Below are positions 40,702-49,977 of a DNA stretch of 64,000 nt, piece by piece. Below the pieces are notes generated by a model. The model did no database searches. It worked only from the letters and a program-made list of their open reading frames with translations, and had not been told where the DNA came from. This stretch comes from an uncultured Bacteroidales bacterium (lineage in GTDB: Bacteria; Bacteroidota; Bacteroidia; Bacteroidales; UBA932), in the NCBI GenBank assembly GCA_944322565.1, contig CALUPG010000002.1:62001-126000 (forward strand), read 5' to 3'. The position numbers were made by a program, and so were the translations under genes. Position 1 is the stretch's first letter. The number at the start of each line of letters is the position of its first letter.

Positions 40702-41592
40702 TCAGCGCAGCATCAGTTCGGCAGAACCCAGAAGTGCCTGTTCTGTATATACATCGACCGTATAGATGCCCTTGACATACTCTGAAATGTCATTGAGATA
40801 TATGCTCAATTCGACTTCCGAGCCCTGGTAATCCACTTCCCGGGATGCAGAACAGATCATCGGCTCTCCGTTGAAATCAAATGTCCTCTGTGTCCCGTTT
40901 GTCAGGAGGATTCCGTCCGGACCCTTTACCCGGATATATACTCTGAGAGGACCTTTCGGGGCGAGTTCATTTTCCACGAGGCTCAATGTTGTCATCAGGC
41001 GGACAACCCTGCTGCTGCGGTCGGTAATCTTGTTGGAGGCGTTGTAGGCTTCAAGGACGATGCCCCTCCCTTTGATGACGGAGCCGACTGCCACCTGCCC
41101 GGAAAGGTCCTCGACAGTCTTGCTGAGCTCTTCCGACTGCCTTCTGCTCTCAGCGGCTTCTTTGCGGGCAGCAGCCGCATCGGCAGTCAGCTTCATGTTG
41201 AGTGTGTTCAGAGAGTCAATCTGGACAATATAGTTGCGCATAATGCTTCTGAGAGTGCCGAGCTCCTTTTCATACTGCCTTATTTTTGCTCTGTTGGTGG
41301 CATCCGTCTTCTTGATGCGCTCAATGAGCTGCGACACTTCTTCCCTTGATGAATCCAGCTGCAGGTTGATGCTGTCATAGTCAGAGGACAGGGATGCATA
41401 GTCATTCTGGAGCGCAATCATCTGGGCCGTAAGGTCTTCCTTTTCCAGATTGAGTTCATTGACAAGGGACGATTTCTGTATCCAGATATATGCGAGCACT
41501 GCGGCAAGAATCACTGCAACAGCCGCCAGCACAATCACAATTTTCTTCTGGGTCCCGATTCCGGTATCTGCCGGTACTCTTTTTTCTTCCAT
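40702..41592 (-). CDS. membrane-anchored coiled-coil protein, unknown
   Basis: A 296-residue protein: short cytoplasmic N-terminus, one membrane segment (about 19-43, IVIVLAAVAVILAAVLAYIWI), a coiled coil (about 48-160) with regular heptads and a heavy E/S/L content, then a C-terminal beta-rich extracytoplasmic domain (about 165-296) with YIRVKGPDGILLTNG. Similar proteins occur widely in Bacteroidales without a known function. The layout suggests an envelope scaffold. First gene of a unit with hemW and the aminopeptidase. Confidence 0.75.
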   Translation of the reverse strand: MEEKRVPADTGIGTQKKIVIVLAAVAVILAAVLAYIWIQKSSLVNELNLEKEDLTAQMIALQNDYASLSSDYDSINLQLDSSREEVSQLIERIKKTDATNRAKIRQYEKELGTLRSIMRNYIVQIDSLNTLNMKLTADAAAARKEAAESRRQSEELSKTVEDLSGQVAVGSVIKGRGIVLEAYNASNKITDRSSRVVRLMTTLSLVENELAPKGPLRVYIRVKGPDGILLTNGTQRTFDFNGEPMICSASREVDYQGSEVELSIYLNDISEYVKGIYTVDVYTEQALLGSAELMLR

Positions 41593-41631
41593 GACTGAAA
41601 CTGATTATTTGGTATTTTTACATCAATGTTA

Positions 41632-41639
41632 CAAACATA
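41632..41639 (-). promoter_or_regulatory. -7 element for the coiled-coil-hemW unit
   Basis: TATGTTTG on the minus strand fits TAnnTTTG; leader of about 35 bases before ATG 41592. Confidence 0.45.
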
Positions 41640-41661
41640 AGAAAAATATCGGATAATTTCC

Positions 41662-41669
41662 TATATTTG
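41662..41669 (+). promoter_or_regulatory. -7 element for the membrane protein at 41716
   Basis: TATATTTG. The ATG at 41680 is only 10 bases downstream, so the start at 41716 is more likely to be used. Confidence 0.5.
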
Positions 41670-41715
41670 TAATGATACAATGTTTAACCGGCGAAGCCGC
41701 CTGATACGCATTGAA

Positions 41716-42186
41716 ATGAGATATTTTATAAGAAGCCTCAAATATTTTGTCAGTTTTGTCATTTTCTTTGCAGCTGTTCTGCTGGCCCTGATTCTTTTCG
41801 GAGCGGCTGACTGGGACATGAACTCCATCTTCAGGGAAGGGACAGACGCCCTGTGGAAAATAGCCCTGCTGTTCGCGGCTGTCGCGGCCTTCTACCCCAA
41901 AATCGGGTTCATCTCAAGGCAACTTGCCCTCAACGGGGAAAAGGCAGCAGACAGGACTGTCATTTCTGAATATATGGGACAGCTTGGATATGTCAAGGAG
42001 ACTGATGCCGGGGACAGGATGACATTCCGCATGGAAAAGACTTCCGGGAGACTTGCAAGGATGTTCGAAGACAGAATTACCATCACCTTTTCCACTGAAG
42101 ACGGTGTCGTCATTGACGGACTGAGGAAAGATGTGGTCCGAATCGCAGGCGCTCTTGAATTCAGATTCAACAGGGAATCCGAATGA
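41716..42186 (+). CDS. two-helix membrane protein, unknown
   Basis: A 156-residue protein with two membrane segments (about 9-31, FVSFVIFFAAVLLALILFG, and about 48-65, WKIALLFAAVAAFYPKIGF) and a cytosolic alpha-beta domain of about 85 residues (LGYVKETDAGDRMTFRME...ITITFSTEDGVVIDG). This layout is seen in uncharacterised Bacteroidales proteins encoded beside DUF2007 genes. I cannot name it. ATG 41716 is preferred over 41680 because of the promoter position. The DUF2007 gene follows 37 bases later. Confidence 0.65.
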   Translation: MRYFIRSLKYFVSFVIFFAAVLLALILFGAADWDMNSIFREGTDALWKIALLFAAVAAFYPKIGFISRQLALNGEKAADRTVISEYMGQLGYVKETDAGDRMTFRMEKTSGRLARMFEDRITITFSTEDGVVIDGLRKDVVRIAGALEFRFNRESE

Positions 42187-42223
42187 CAATATGCAACTCA
42201 TCAAACCATTAATACAGCAGGAT

Positions 42224-42445
42224 ATGGAAGATAATCTGAAAACTGTCGCCAAATTCGACGACGCGATGAGAGCAAGCATCGCACAGACCAAGCTCAAGGA
42301 CAGCGGCATCGAATCAGCCATTTTCGGCGAGTCATCCGCCTATCCGGCACTCAACGCCGTTGAAGACAACATTGAACTGAAAGTCAATGCCGCAGATTAC
42401 GACCTCGCGGTAAAGATTCTTGACGCCTCTTCAAGCGCCGAATAG
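42224..42445 (+). CDS. DUF2007 domain protein
   Basis: A 73-residue protein with the DUF2007 pattern: KTVAKFDDAMRASIAQTKLKDSGIESAIF, then strand ELKVNAADYDLAVKIL. DUF2007 is a ferredoxin-like PII/ACT-type fold proposed to be regulatory. An in-frame ATG at 42191 would add 11 residues. Its last 49 bases overlap the 3' end of the convergent DUF3109 gene. Confidence 0.8.
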   Translation: MEDNLKTVAKFDDAMRASIAQTKLKDSGIESAIFGESSAYPALNAVEDNIELKVNAADYDLAVKILDASSSAE

Positions 42446-42996
42446 AATTCTTTCCCGAAGAACTGTTCAAGGGGTTCGCGCAGAAACTCAAAGACGCGGA
42501 CCCCTTCTTTGCGGCCTTTGGCAAAGGCGTCCCGGCAGATGTCCCAGCGATGAAGATTGAGGGCCTTCATGCCGTTGCCGAGCACGGACACCCTGATAGG
42601 GTAAAGCCAGCAGGAAATCGGCTTGCGGAAATCTGTGTCCCCCCTGAACCAGCATCTTTCCATGGCGCAGAAGCAATTGCCGGCCCCGTCAAAGCAGGTA
42701 TAGGCGCATTCCTCACTGCCAGGAACAAGCGGAGTCACCATGTCTCCGTCAATGTCGACTTCAAAGAATCCTTTGTTCCTGACCGTATCCCGTCCCTCAG
42801 CCCTCATCAGAGAGGAAAACACCGGATAATTCTTTTCTATCGGCTCCACCTCACATTCCAGAAGAGGCGCACCGCTGTCTCCGACAATACAGCAGCATCC
42901 GCCGCATTTTTCATAATCACATGAAAAATATTCTGTCAGAATCTCTTCTGATACCAGACAATCGTCTATCTGTATTATTGCCCCGTGCGTATTCAT
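42397..42996 (-). CDS. DUF3109 family cysteine-rich protein
   Basis: A 199-residue protein of DUF3109 (YkgJ-like, metal-binding). The cysteine pattern is clear: C in FSCDYEKCGGCCCIVGDSGAPL near the N-terminus, then CAYTCFDGAGNCFCAMERCW, CWLYPIR and a final WDICRDAF. It probably binds iron or zinc; the function is not known. It shares a 4-base ATGA overlap with the upstream M16-like gene, so the two are translationally coupled. Confidence 0.9.
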   Translation of the reverse strand: MNTHGAIIQIDDCLVSEEILTEYFSCDYEKCGGCCCIVGDSGAPLLECEVEPIEKNYPVFSSLMRAEGRDTVRNKGFFEVDIDGDMVTPLVPGSEECAYTCFDGAGNCFCAMERCWFRGDTDFRKPISCWLYPIRVSVLGNGMKALNLHRWDICRDAFAKGRKEGVRVFEFLREPLEQFFGKEFYSALEEASRIFTARS

Positions 42997-45527
42997 TTCT
43001 TTCCTTTTGTCACATATTCTATCCTGCCGCCTCCGACAAGAAGAGAAAGTATCTCTGAAACAGCCTCAGAGTCTACGGAATCAATATTTTCCTGATACTT
43101 GGACTGCAAATCCTTTCCGCCGGCAAAACGGCCGGAGATAACATCAAGCCAATACTCCGGACTGGACTGGAGAGATGCCCACCTGTCCGACAGGACAGAT
43201 TTGTACAATGCAAGATGCTCCTCGTCCACACCTGTCCTTGCAAGCTCCGCTGCAGCCAGACGCATGCGCATCAGGGCCATGACAAGCTTTTCTCTCCGGA
43301 TTTCCCCCGGCAGACCCTCTTTCCGGGCATACCCTGCCGATATGAGCACACTGAACCTCTCCTCAGGATATACGGAGAATCTGTTTTTGACCGTGACATA
43401 CATTCCCGAGCCATGGACAGCCTCCGCCAAGGCATCGGACAAGGCCATAGCAGCAACCAGCGAGGCCATGTAATTCTCCGGATTCATCACAACGCCTGCA
43501 GTCATCAGCATGTCAATCCCCGGAATGTTCCCTCTGACAAAATAGGTCGACTCCCCTGTCCCCGTCTGGTACGAAACCACCGGGCGGAGAGAGCGCCTCC
43601 CGATTGTCCGGAATCCTCCCATATACTTCTGCAGAAGCTTTTTCACATCAGACTCATACATGTCGCCCACAAGAATCAGGTACCCGTCGTCAGACTTTGA
43701 AAAAAGATAGTCGAAAAAAGCCATGGCTCTCTCGGGAAGGTCATCATGAAGGTTCTCCGCAGACTTGAACGGAGAATATCTGTCATCCCCGCACATAAGG
43801 CTGTCAAGTATGAACATCTTTTCCTGCACATCTCCCCTGCCGGTCATGAGCCGAAGCCTCTCTCCTTTCAGATACATCTCTGCAGCGAGACTGTCAGCAG
43901 ACCTTGACTTGGTAAGCGCCAGCAATGATTTCATCAGAAGAGACAGGCGGGCGGATGGCAATGTTCCCGAAAGGGAAACAGTATTCAGCCCCACTTTCGC
44001 AGAAAGCGTTATCCCGTTTATTTCCAACATCTCCCTGAAATCCCGCCCGCTTATGCCGCAGACTGAATAAAGGGAAAGCATATCCGACATAAAGGCTCCT
44101 TCGCCGTCCCTCATGTCCTTCATTGAAGAATACCCGTCCTTGAGGACAAAAGAATAATACATCATGCCGTCTGTCGGAAGCTGCTTATACAGTACCCTGA
44201 TGCCATTGGCAAAAGTCCAAAGCCGGCCTCCGCTCGCCTGGTCATTCCGGCTCATGCGCAGACCGCACTTTTCAGCAGGAACAGGGAATAGGAGAGTGTC
44301 TGCCATCCTGACGGAGGCCGGGAAGCCTGCGGAATCATCAGACTGACGAAGGGGCGCCGAGACACCTGACAGCAGGCCGGAGACAAAATTGTTGACAAGG
44401 CTGTGCCCAAGAGAATCCGTAATCTGCCTTTTATTGAAAAAAGCATATTTTTCCGCATCAGAAGCAAGGTCAGCCCCATACAGAAAGGACCGGACGCATC
44501 TGTCTACATATACATTGTTGGAGACCGGTGACTTCATGGCCTTCCGCCTCCACTCCATATCAACGGCATCCTTTGCCTGCATATATTCCTCCATCGGGAT
44601 TTCCCCGGCGAACAAGACCACAGTATCCAGAATCGCAGCAATCCGTCCGGTATCTTCAGGTGACGCCAGCACTGATATCCGGTACTTGTCCCTCTTTTCT
44701 CCTGAAGACAGGCCTGAATGCGACATCGTCACATAAGCTGCGGGGATTGAAGACAGCTCAAGCCTTCCGCTGATTCGGCGTCCGAGCAGACGGGCATATT
44801 CTTCCCACATTCTCGCTGACACTGCCGGCACGGCTGTCCCGATGAACCGCTCCGGGATTTCCCCCGCATCAAGAGTCACGGACACCTCGGCGAGTCCTGA
44901 GCCTCTGAGCTGCACTTCGCGGCAGGCCGCGGACGATGCGGCCGCCGAATCTGCAGCATAAGAAGACTCCTGTGACACAGGCTCCGGAGAGGCTGCCGTA
45001 CAGCCGTACGGTATCATCAGAGACATCAGGCGGAGCTTGCGGTGCATGGCATCCCTGTCAATGTCACCGGAAATCACTACAGCCTCGTCCGAAGGATTGC
45101 TCCTGCTGTCAATCATGTCAAAGAAGACGAGCAGAAGCGAGTCTGTGACATTCTCTCCCGCCCTGAGCCGGACATTCTCAAAATGCACTATGCTGCTGCC
45201 GCCCTCAGGGATGACATATCCCATCCTGCCATAATGAATGTCATTGGAGCGGAGGAATGAGTCCGGAGAGGTGCGCGTAAATCTCGGGAGTGAATCAAGC
45301 ATCGCCACAGACATCTCCGCTGCACATCCCCTGCGCACAAGAGCAAAATCCGCATGTCCGGTTATTGACTTGTTCTCGACAAGATAACATGAAATTCCAT
45401 CCGGCAGGACAATCTTTGAAATCTTCGGGTCGTCAGGCAGTGACGGAAGAGTCTGCCCGACCGACAGGAAGGGCAAAAACATCAGGACAAAAGCAGAAAA
45501 TATCAGTGAATATGGCTTTTTCATCAT
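42993..45527 (-). CDS. M16 family peptidase-like protein lacking the zinc motif
   Basis: An 844-residue exported protein (signal peptide to about residue 24, LSVGQ) with the fold signature of M16 (insulinase-type) proteins: paired alpha-beta halves starting ISKIVLPDGISCYLVENKS and again RLWTFANGIRVLYKQL. The catalytic HxxEH is absent from both halves: the first reads SVAMLDSLPR and the second EGAFMSDML where GxAHFLEH is expected. So it is a non-peptidase member, perhaps a scaffold or partner of an active M16 protein encoded elsewhere. Coupled to the DUF3109 gene. Confidence 0.82.
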   Translation of the reverse strand: MMKKPYSLIFSAFVLMFLPFLSVGQTLPSLPDDPKISKIVLPDGISCYLVENKSITGHADFALVRRGCAAEMSVAMLDSLPRFTRTSPDSFLRSNDIHYGRMGYVIPEGGSSIVHFENVRLRAGENVTDSLLLVFFDMIDSRSNPSDEAVVISGDIDRDAMHRKLRLMSLMIPYGCTAASPEPVSQESSYAADSAAASSAACREVQLRGSGLAEVSVTLDAGEIPERFIGTAVPAVSARMWEEYARLLGRRISGRLELSSIPAAYVTMSHSGLSSGEKRDKYRISVLASPEDTGRIAAILDTVVLFAGEIPMEEYMQAKDAVDMEWRRKAMKSPVSNNVYVDRCVRSFLYGADLASDAEKYAFFNKRQITDSLGHSLVNNFVSGLLSGVSAPLRQSDDSAGFPASVRMADTLLFPVPAEKCGLRMSRNDQASGGRLWTFANGIRVLYKQLPTDGMMYYSFVLKDGYSSMKDMRDGEGAFMSDMLSLYSVCGISGRDFREMLEINGITLSAKVGLNTVSLSGTLPSARLSLLMKSLLALTKSRSADSLAAEMYLKGERLRLMTGRGDVQEKMFILDSLMCGDDRYSPFKSAENLHDDLPERAMAFFDYLFSKSDDGYLILVGDMYESDVKKLLQKYMGGFRTIGRRSLRPVVSYQTGTGESTYFVRGNIPGIDMLMTAGVVMNPENYMASLVAAMALSDALAEAVHGSGMYVTVKNRFSVYPEERFSVLISAGYARKEGLPGEIRREKLVMALMRMRLAAAELARTGVDEEHLALYKSVLSDRWASLQSSPEYWLDVISGRFAGGKDLQSKYQENIDSVDSEAVSEILSLLVGGGRIEYVTKGKK

Positions 45528-45566
45528 ATTTATAATATGAGCGGCAAAATTAAAATAAAAAATTAC

Positions 45567-45574
45567 TATTTTTG
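45567..45574 (+). promoter_or_regulatory. -7 element of the TPR-U32 unit
   Basis: TATTTTTG, 45 bases before ATG 45620. Confidence 0.45.
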
Positions 45575-45619
45575 CAATAATGTGTTTGTTTGGAATATTT
45601 AACTAATAACAATACGGAT

Positions 45620-46561
45620 ATGAAAAAGATTTTTCTTGTTATCGCAGCTGCAGTCCTTTCTGCCGCGGTAGCCGTAGCTCAGGATATGGCAACGGCCACA
45701 GAGACCTATAACAGCGGAGCCGAGTCACTTCAGATGGGAGACAATGCCACGGCTCTTGCATTCTTTGAGGAAGCCCTGACAATGGGAGAGGCCTGCGGTG
45801 AAGACGGTGCTGAACTTGTGAACAACTGCAAGGACATCATCCCCAAGGTAACGCTCGCTGCAGCCAAGGACATGATTCAGACAGAAGACTATGCCAATGC
45901 CCTCACACAGCTTCAGAACGCCATTGACAAGGCTCAGGCATTCGGGAACAATCCTGAAGTAGTCACTGAGGCAACCGAACTCATCCCTCAGATTTATATG
46001 CAGAAAGGCAATATGCTCATCAATGCCAGGGATTATGCGGGAGCAGCCGAGGCATACAATCAGACAATTGCCCTTGACCCGGACAACGGCAACGCATACC
46101 TGAGGCTCGGAATGGCCTACGGAGCTGCCGGGAAAGTGGCAGAAGCGACAGAAGCATACACAGCCGCCATGCAGCACGGACAGGAAAATGCAGCCGCAAA
46201 GCAGCTTTCGACTCTCTATGTGAAGCTTTCCGCCAACTACCTCAAGGCAAAGAAATATGAAGATGCAATCGATGCCGCCCTCAAATCAAACGAGTATGCC
46301 GAGAACGCTACCGCAATGCAGGTGGCAGGCACTGCAGCATCTCAGCTTCAGAGAAATGCCGATGCGGTCAAGTATCTTGAATCTTATCTTGCTCTTGCCC
46401 CTAACGCAAAGAACTTCAACCAGATGTGCTACACAATAGCTGTTCTTTCCCAGGGACTCGGAGACAAGGCCAAGGCATGCGGCTACTATCAGAAAATTAC
46501 AGGTGACCCTAAGTTCGGGCCTACTGCGAAGCAGCAGATTTCAGCCCTCGGATGCAACTAA
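45620..46561 (+). CDS. exported TPR repeat protein
   Basis: A 313-residue protein with a signal peptide (MKKIFLVIAAAVLSAAVAVAQ) and about six TPR-type helix pairs: YNSGAESLQMGDNATALAFF, YANALTQLQNAI, DYAGAAEAYNQTIALDPDN, GKVAEATEAYTAAMQHG, KYEDAIDAALKSNEY, and NADAVKYLESYLAL. A periplasmic protein-protein scaffold is likely; the partner is unknown. The ATG at 45620 gives the signal peptide; the frame open to 45590 does not. It overlaps the U32 peptidase gene by 10 bases, so both are co-translated. Confidence 0.85.
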   Translation: MKKIFLVIAAAVLSAAVAVAQDMATATETYNSGAESLQMGDNATALAFFEEALTMGEACGEDGAELVNNCKDIIPKVTLAAAKDMIQTEDYANALTQLQNAIDKAQAFGNNPEVVTEATELIPQIYMQKGNMLINARDYAGAAEAYNQTIALDPDNGNAYLRLGMAYGAAGKVAEATEAYTAAMQHGQENAAAKQLSTLYVKLSANYLKAKKYEDAIDAALKSNEYAENATAMQVAGTAASQLQRNADAVKYLESYLALAPNAKNFNQMCYTIAVLSQGLGDKAKACGYYQKITGDPKFGPTAKQQISALGCN

Positions 46562-48477
46562 AGGGAAGACAGACGGAGCTTCTTGCTCCCGCAAGAAATT
46601 GTGACATCGGCATTGCGGCAATCGACTGCGGTGCCGATGCCGTATATATTGCGGGCCCTGCATTCGGGGCCAGACAGGCCGCCGGAAATGACATCAGGGA
46701 CATCGCAGCACTCTGCAGATATGCCCACAGATATGGGGCAAGAATATTCATTACTCTCAACACGATACTCTACGACGGGGAAACAGACAGGGCAAGACGC
46801 CTGATGCATGAAATAGAAGACGCCGGCGCCGATGCCGTCATTGTCCAGGACCTCGCCCTCGTCACCATTGCAGCAGAAGAAGGCATCAGGATTCCGCTCC
46901 ATGCATCCACACAATGCGCCATAAGGACTCCGGAAGACGCCGTCTTCTATGAACGGCTCGGATTCTCCAGACTTGTACTTGAGAGGCAGCTGTCACTCGA
47001 GCAGATTCGGCAGATCCGCAGGGCGGTCAGCTGCGAACTTGAATTCTTCGTGCACGGGGCCCTGTGCGTATGCTACAGCGGCCAGTGCTACCTGTCTGAA
47101 TTGATTGCGGGACGCAGTGCAAACCGGGGCGCATGCATCCAGGCATGCCGCTCCAGATACGACCTCATTGACAGTTCAGGGAAACTGCTTGTCAAAGACA
47201 GACCCCTGCTGTCCCTCAAGGACCTGAATCTCAAAGACAGGCTTGCCGACCTCGCCGATGCCGGAATCACATCATTCAAAATCGAGGGCAGGCTGAAAAA
47301 TATTTCGTATGTAAAAAATGTTGTCAGGGCCTATTCAATTGAACTTGACAGGCTTGCCGACGGAAAGAAATATTGCAGGGCCTCATTCGGCACAGTTACG
47401 GGAGGATTCAGCCCTGATGTGGACAAGACATTCAACCGGGGATATACAGATTTGTTCATAGACGGGAAAAAAGAAAAATGGAATTCTCCTGATGCGGCCA
47501 AATCAATGGGTGAAGAAGTCGGCACCGTATCATACCTGTCCAAAGAAAAGAATTTCCTGAAAGTCTCGCCGGCAAAAGGGAAAGAAGGCCTGAACTTCAG
47601 AAACGGGGACGGATTTGCTTTTGTCGCAGGGACAGAAGTCATCGGATTCAGGGGAGACCTGTGCGACGGCCTTCAGATAAAATGCAAAAGAATACCGGAA
47701 CTTTACATTGGGGCAAAGCTTTACCGGAATCTGGATTCCGCATTTGAGAAAGAGCTGGACAAATGCTCCCCGTCAAGGGAAATCCGGGTCGGCCTGACTG
47801 TATCAGTCAAAGGGAAATTCACAGTGACCGTCTCGGCAGAAAGTGAAGACGGCAGAAAATCATCCATAACGGCTGATGTCGGGCATACGGAAGCGGAAAA
47901 CAGAGAAAGAATGCTGTCGCTGATTGACGGACAGCTTTCAAGACGCAGCGGACATTACTTGTTTTCAGTCCAGGCGATACGCTCAGATAATTCAGAGGCC
48001 TGCGGCTCTGAAAATCCGGGAAACAATCCCCTTCCACTGATATCCGCAGCCACACTGAACGACTTGAGGCGACAGCTGGCGGAAAAGCTGGGTTCAATGC
48101 CGTGCATCAGCCGTCCGCTTATGAACAGGAGCGGAAACATCGCAGAATATCTCCGGGAAGCGGCTCTCCGGGACAATACGGCAGATGCCCGGACAAGTCA
48201 TGCCCCGGCGACATACAAGGACAATATCTCCAACAATATTTCACGCGACCTTTACCTGCGGCTCGGGACAGAGACAGAAGGCATGGCCTACGAAATGGAA
48301 CATCCGGCCGGAGCCGAACTGATGAGGACAAGATACTGCATCAGGCATGAACTCGGAATCTGCCCGAAACAGAAGCCGGGGACAAAAGCCGCCCCCCTGA
48401 TGCTGATGAACAATGGAAGACGGCTTGCCATCAACTTTGACTGCAGGGCCTGCGAGATGACGGTCTCACAGGCATAA
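46552..48477 (+). CDS. U32 family peptidase / RNA hydroxylation enzyme
   Basis: A 641-residue U32 family protein of the type acting in hydroxylation of tRNA or 23S rRNA (TrhP/RlhA group). The N-terminal barrel has TELLAPARNCDIGIAAIDCGADAVYI, LHASTQCAI, and the Cys-bearing ELEFFVHGALCVCYSGQCYLS and RGACIQACRSRY. A central DUF3656-like region follows, and the C-terminus carries CIRHELGICP and INFDCRACEM, consistent with a [4Fe-4S] site. The gene starts inside the last codons of the TPR gene. Confidence 0.88.
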   Translation: MQLKGRQTELLAPARNCDIGIAAIDCGADAVYIAGPAFGARQAAGNDIRDIAALCRYAHRYGARIFITLNTILYDGETDRARRLMHEIEDAGADAVIVQDLALVTIAAEEGIRIPLHASTQCAIRTPEDAVFYERLGFSRLVLERQLSLEQIRQIRRAVSCELEFFVHGALCVCYSGQCYLSELIAGRSANRGACIQACRSRYDLIDSSGKLLVKDRPLLSLKDLNLKDRLADLADAGITSFKIEGRLKNISYVKNVVRAYSIELDRLADGKKYCRASFGTVTGGFSPDVDKTFNRGYTDLFIDGKKEKWNSPDAAKSMGEEVGTVSYLSKEKNFLKVSPAKGKEGLNFRNGDGFAFVAGTEVIGFRGDLCDGLQIKCKRIPELYIGAKLYRNLDSAFEKELDKCSPSREIRVGLTVSVKGKFTVTVSAESEDGRKSSITADVGHTEAENRERMLSLIDGQLSRRSGHYLFSVQAIRSDNSEACGSENPGNNPLPLISAATLNDLRRQLAEKLGSMPCISRPLMNRSGNIAEYLREAALRDNTADARTSHAPATYKDNISNNISRDLYLRLGTETEGMAYEMEHPAGAELMRTRYCIRHELGICPKQKPGTKAAPLMLMNNGRRLAINFDCRACEMTVSQA

Positions 48478-48480
48478 ATG

Positions 48481-49848
48481 TCATACGCCGGGATACTCGA
48501 TGATTTCAAATTTGAGATCCACATCTCCGAAATGTCCGGTCACATTGTCATTTGCCAGGATATATCTGGAGCTCAGCTGCCCTCTCCAGACAATATCATC
48601 TCTGGTATTCATCGGGATTTCCAGTTCGAATCCATAGCTTTTTGACGCGACTCTGACAAGAGCGGTACATTTCCAGGATGTCCGTGACCCTCCGTCATCC
48701 TCAACAATCATGAAGGCGCAACTGGCAAGCTGCCCTGTCCACTCTGACACAAGCACTGCATTGAAAGGCTGCGGGACGCCCTTGTCCCTGCGCTTGACGA
48801 CAATCATGAAATCTGTTACGGACGGATTGTAAAGCTTGAGTTCCGCTTCGGTGCTTGCCGTAAAATTCTCGACCGAGCCCATTTTGACAAAGAATTCCGA
48901 GGCTCCCGCAAACCATGAGTCATAATTCCTGAGCATAGTGAATTCTTTCAGCACAAGTGTCCTCAGGACAGAATCCGATTTCGTCCGGATACCGGATGCG
49001 GCACACTCAGCCCTGTCCAGCCCGACTATCACTTCTCCTCCGCCGCTTCCCCACTCGGGGTCCTGTCTCCGCAACAGTTCAAGAGAAGAATAGCCGCAGT
49101 CATCGTTGCGGTTCACGACCCATACCGGCCGGGCAGCAGCCATCTGTTCGTCAACGATGACTTCTCTGATAATTTTTCCCCCTTTGCCATCTTGAACGAC
49201 TTCATAGCCGACATTTGTCTCCGAACCGTCCAGCGGGTCAAATGTAATTATCGGAAATTCTTTCCCGTCCCAATTTTCTGAAAACGGCCAATATATCTGA
49301 ATGTCGGAGTTCTCCAGCGCAGAAACAAATTCTTCCGGAGAAAGGACAGTGCCGTAGCCGGAAGACAGACCCTTTGCGTGACAAGACTTTGCCCCTGTAT
49401 CCGATCCGGCTGCAGCCTCCAGATGCCCGATAATCAGCTCCCTCATCGGAAGGGAATACGCAGCCGGAGACTTTGTCCCGGAGGGAAGCCTGTCGTCACC
49501 TACGCCTGCTCCTGGCAGACGGAACAGGTCACACATCATATATTCCTCGTCATAGCCGTTCTCCGAGGAAGATGTGACCGCATCGTATACTTCGGAAAGC
49601 TGTTCTTCTCCTATCGGCAGTTCCGCCAGGAGAGTGGCCACCCTGCCAAGCGATACAGAAGAAGACAGGGAATCCTTATCTGCTCCGGAATGACGGCCAA
49701 TGTCATTGTCAAGCTCTTCGCATGAAACGGCAAGAACAGATATGGCAGACACTGCAATAAACGGCAACAGGCCGTAAATCATGAACACATGCAGGAAATG
49801 AACTCTTCTTTCCCTGCATTTCTCCGGCACATTTTTCATAACCTCCAT
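48481..49848 (-). CDS. exported lipoprotein, unknown
   Basis: A 455-residue lipoprotein; the signal has an unusually long N-terminal region (MEVMKNVPEKCRERRVHFL) before the hydrophobic stretch and lipobox LAVSC at about residue 43. An internal ATG (MKNV at 49839) is an equally good start. The mature protein is acidic, Ser-rich at the front and beta-rich behind, with no family motif I recognise. It converges with the U32 gene (3 bases between stops) and is separated from prmC by a terminator. Confidence 0.65.
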   Translation of the reverse strand: MEVMKNVPEKCRERRVHFLHVFMIYGLLPFIAVSAISVLAVSCEELDNDIGRHSGADKDSLSSSVSLGRVATLLAELPIGEEQLSEVYDAVTSSSENGYDEEYMMCDLFRLPGAGVGDDRLPSGTKSPAAYSLPMRELIIGHLEAAAGSDTGAKSCHAKGLSSGYGTVLSPEEFVSALENSDIQIYWPFSENWDGKEFPIITFDPLDGSETNVGYEVVQDGKGGKIIREVIVDEQMAAARPVWVVNRNDDCGYSSLELLRRQDPEWGSGGGEVIVGLDRAECAASGIRTKSDSVLRTLVLKEFTMLRNYDSWFAGASEFFVKMGSVENFTASTEAELKLYNPSVTDFMIVVKRRDKGVPQPFNAVLVSEWTGQLASCAFMIVEDDGGSRTSWKCTALVRVASKSYGFELEIPMNTRDDIVWRGQLSSRYILANDNVTGHFGDVDLKFEIIEYPGV

Positions 49849-49889
49849 ATTTTAAGACTCATTTTCTGAAACATTTCATTGCAAAGGGA

Positions 49890-49929
49890 CAAAAAATTAT
49901 CCGTGTGCAGAAAATGTACACGGATAATT
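49890..49929 (-). terminator. intrinsic terminator of the PBP1A-ddl-prmC unit
   Basis: Perfect 12-pair stem AATTATCCGTGT / ACACGGATAATT (49895-49906, 49918-49929), 11-base loop, T-tract on the minus strand (opposite 49890-49896). About 50 bases after the prmC stop. Confidence 0.8.
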
Positions 49930-49977
49930 GATAAAAAACCTCACAGGGCCGCTTCCGCCCGCTGTCAGCGGAGGAAA

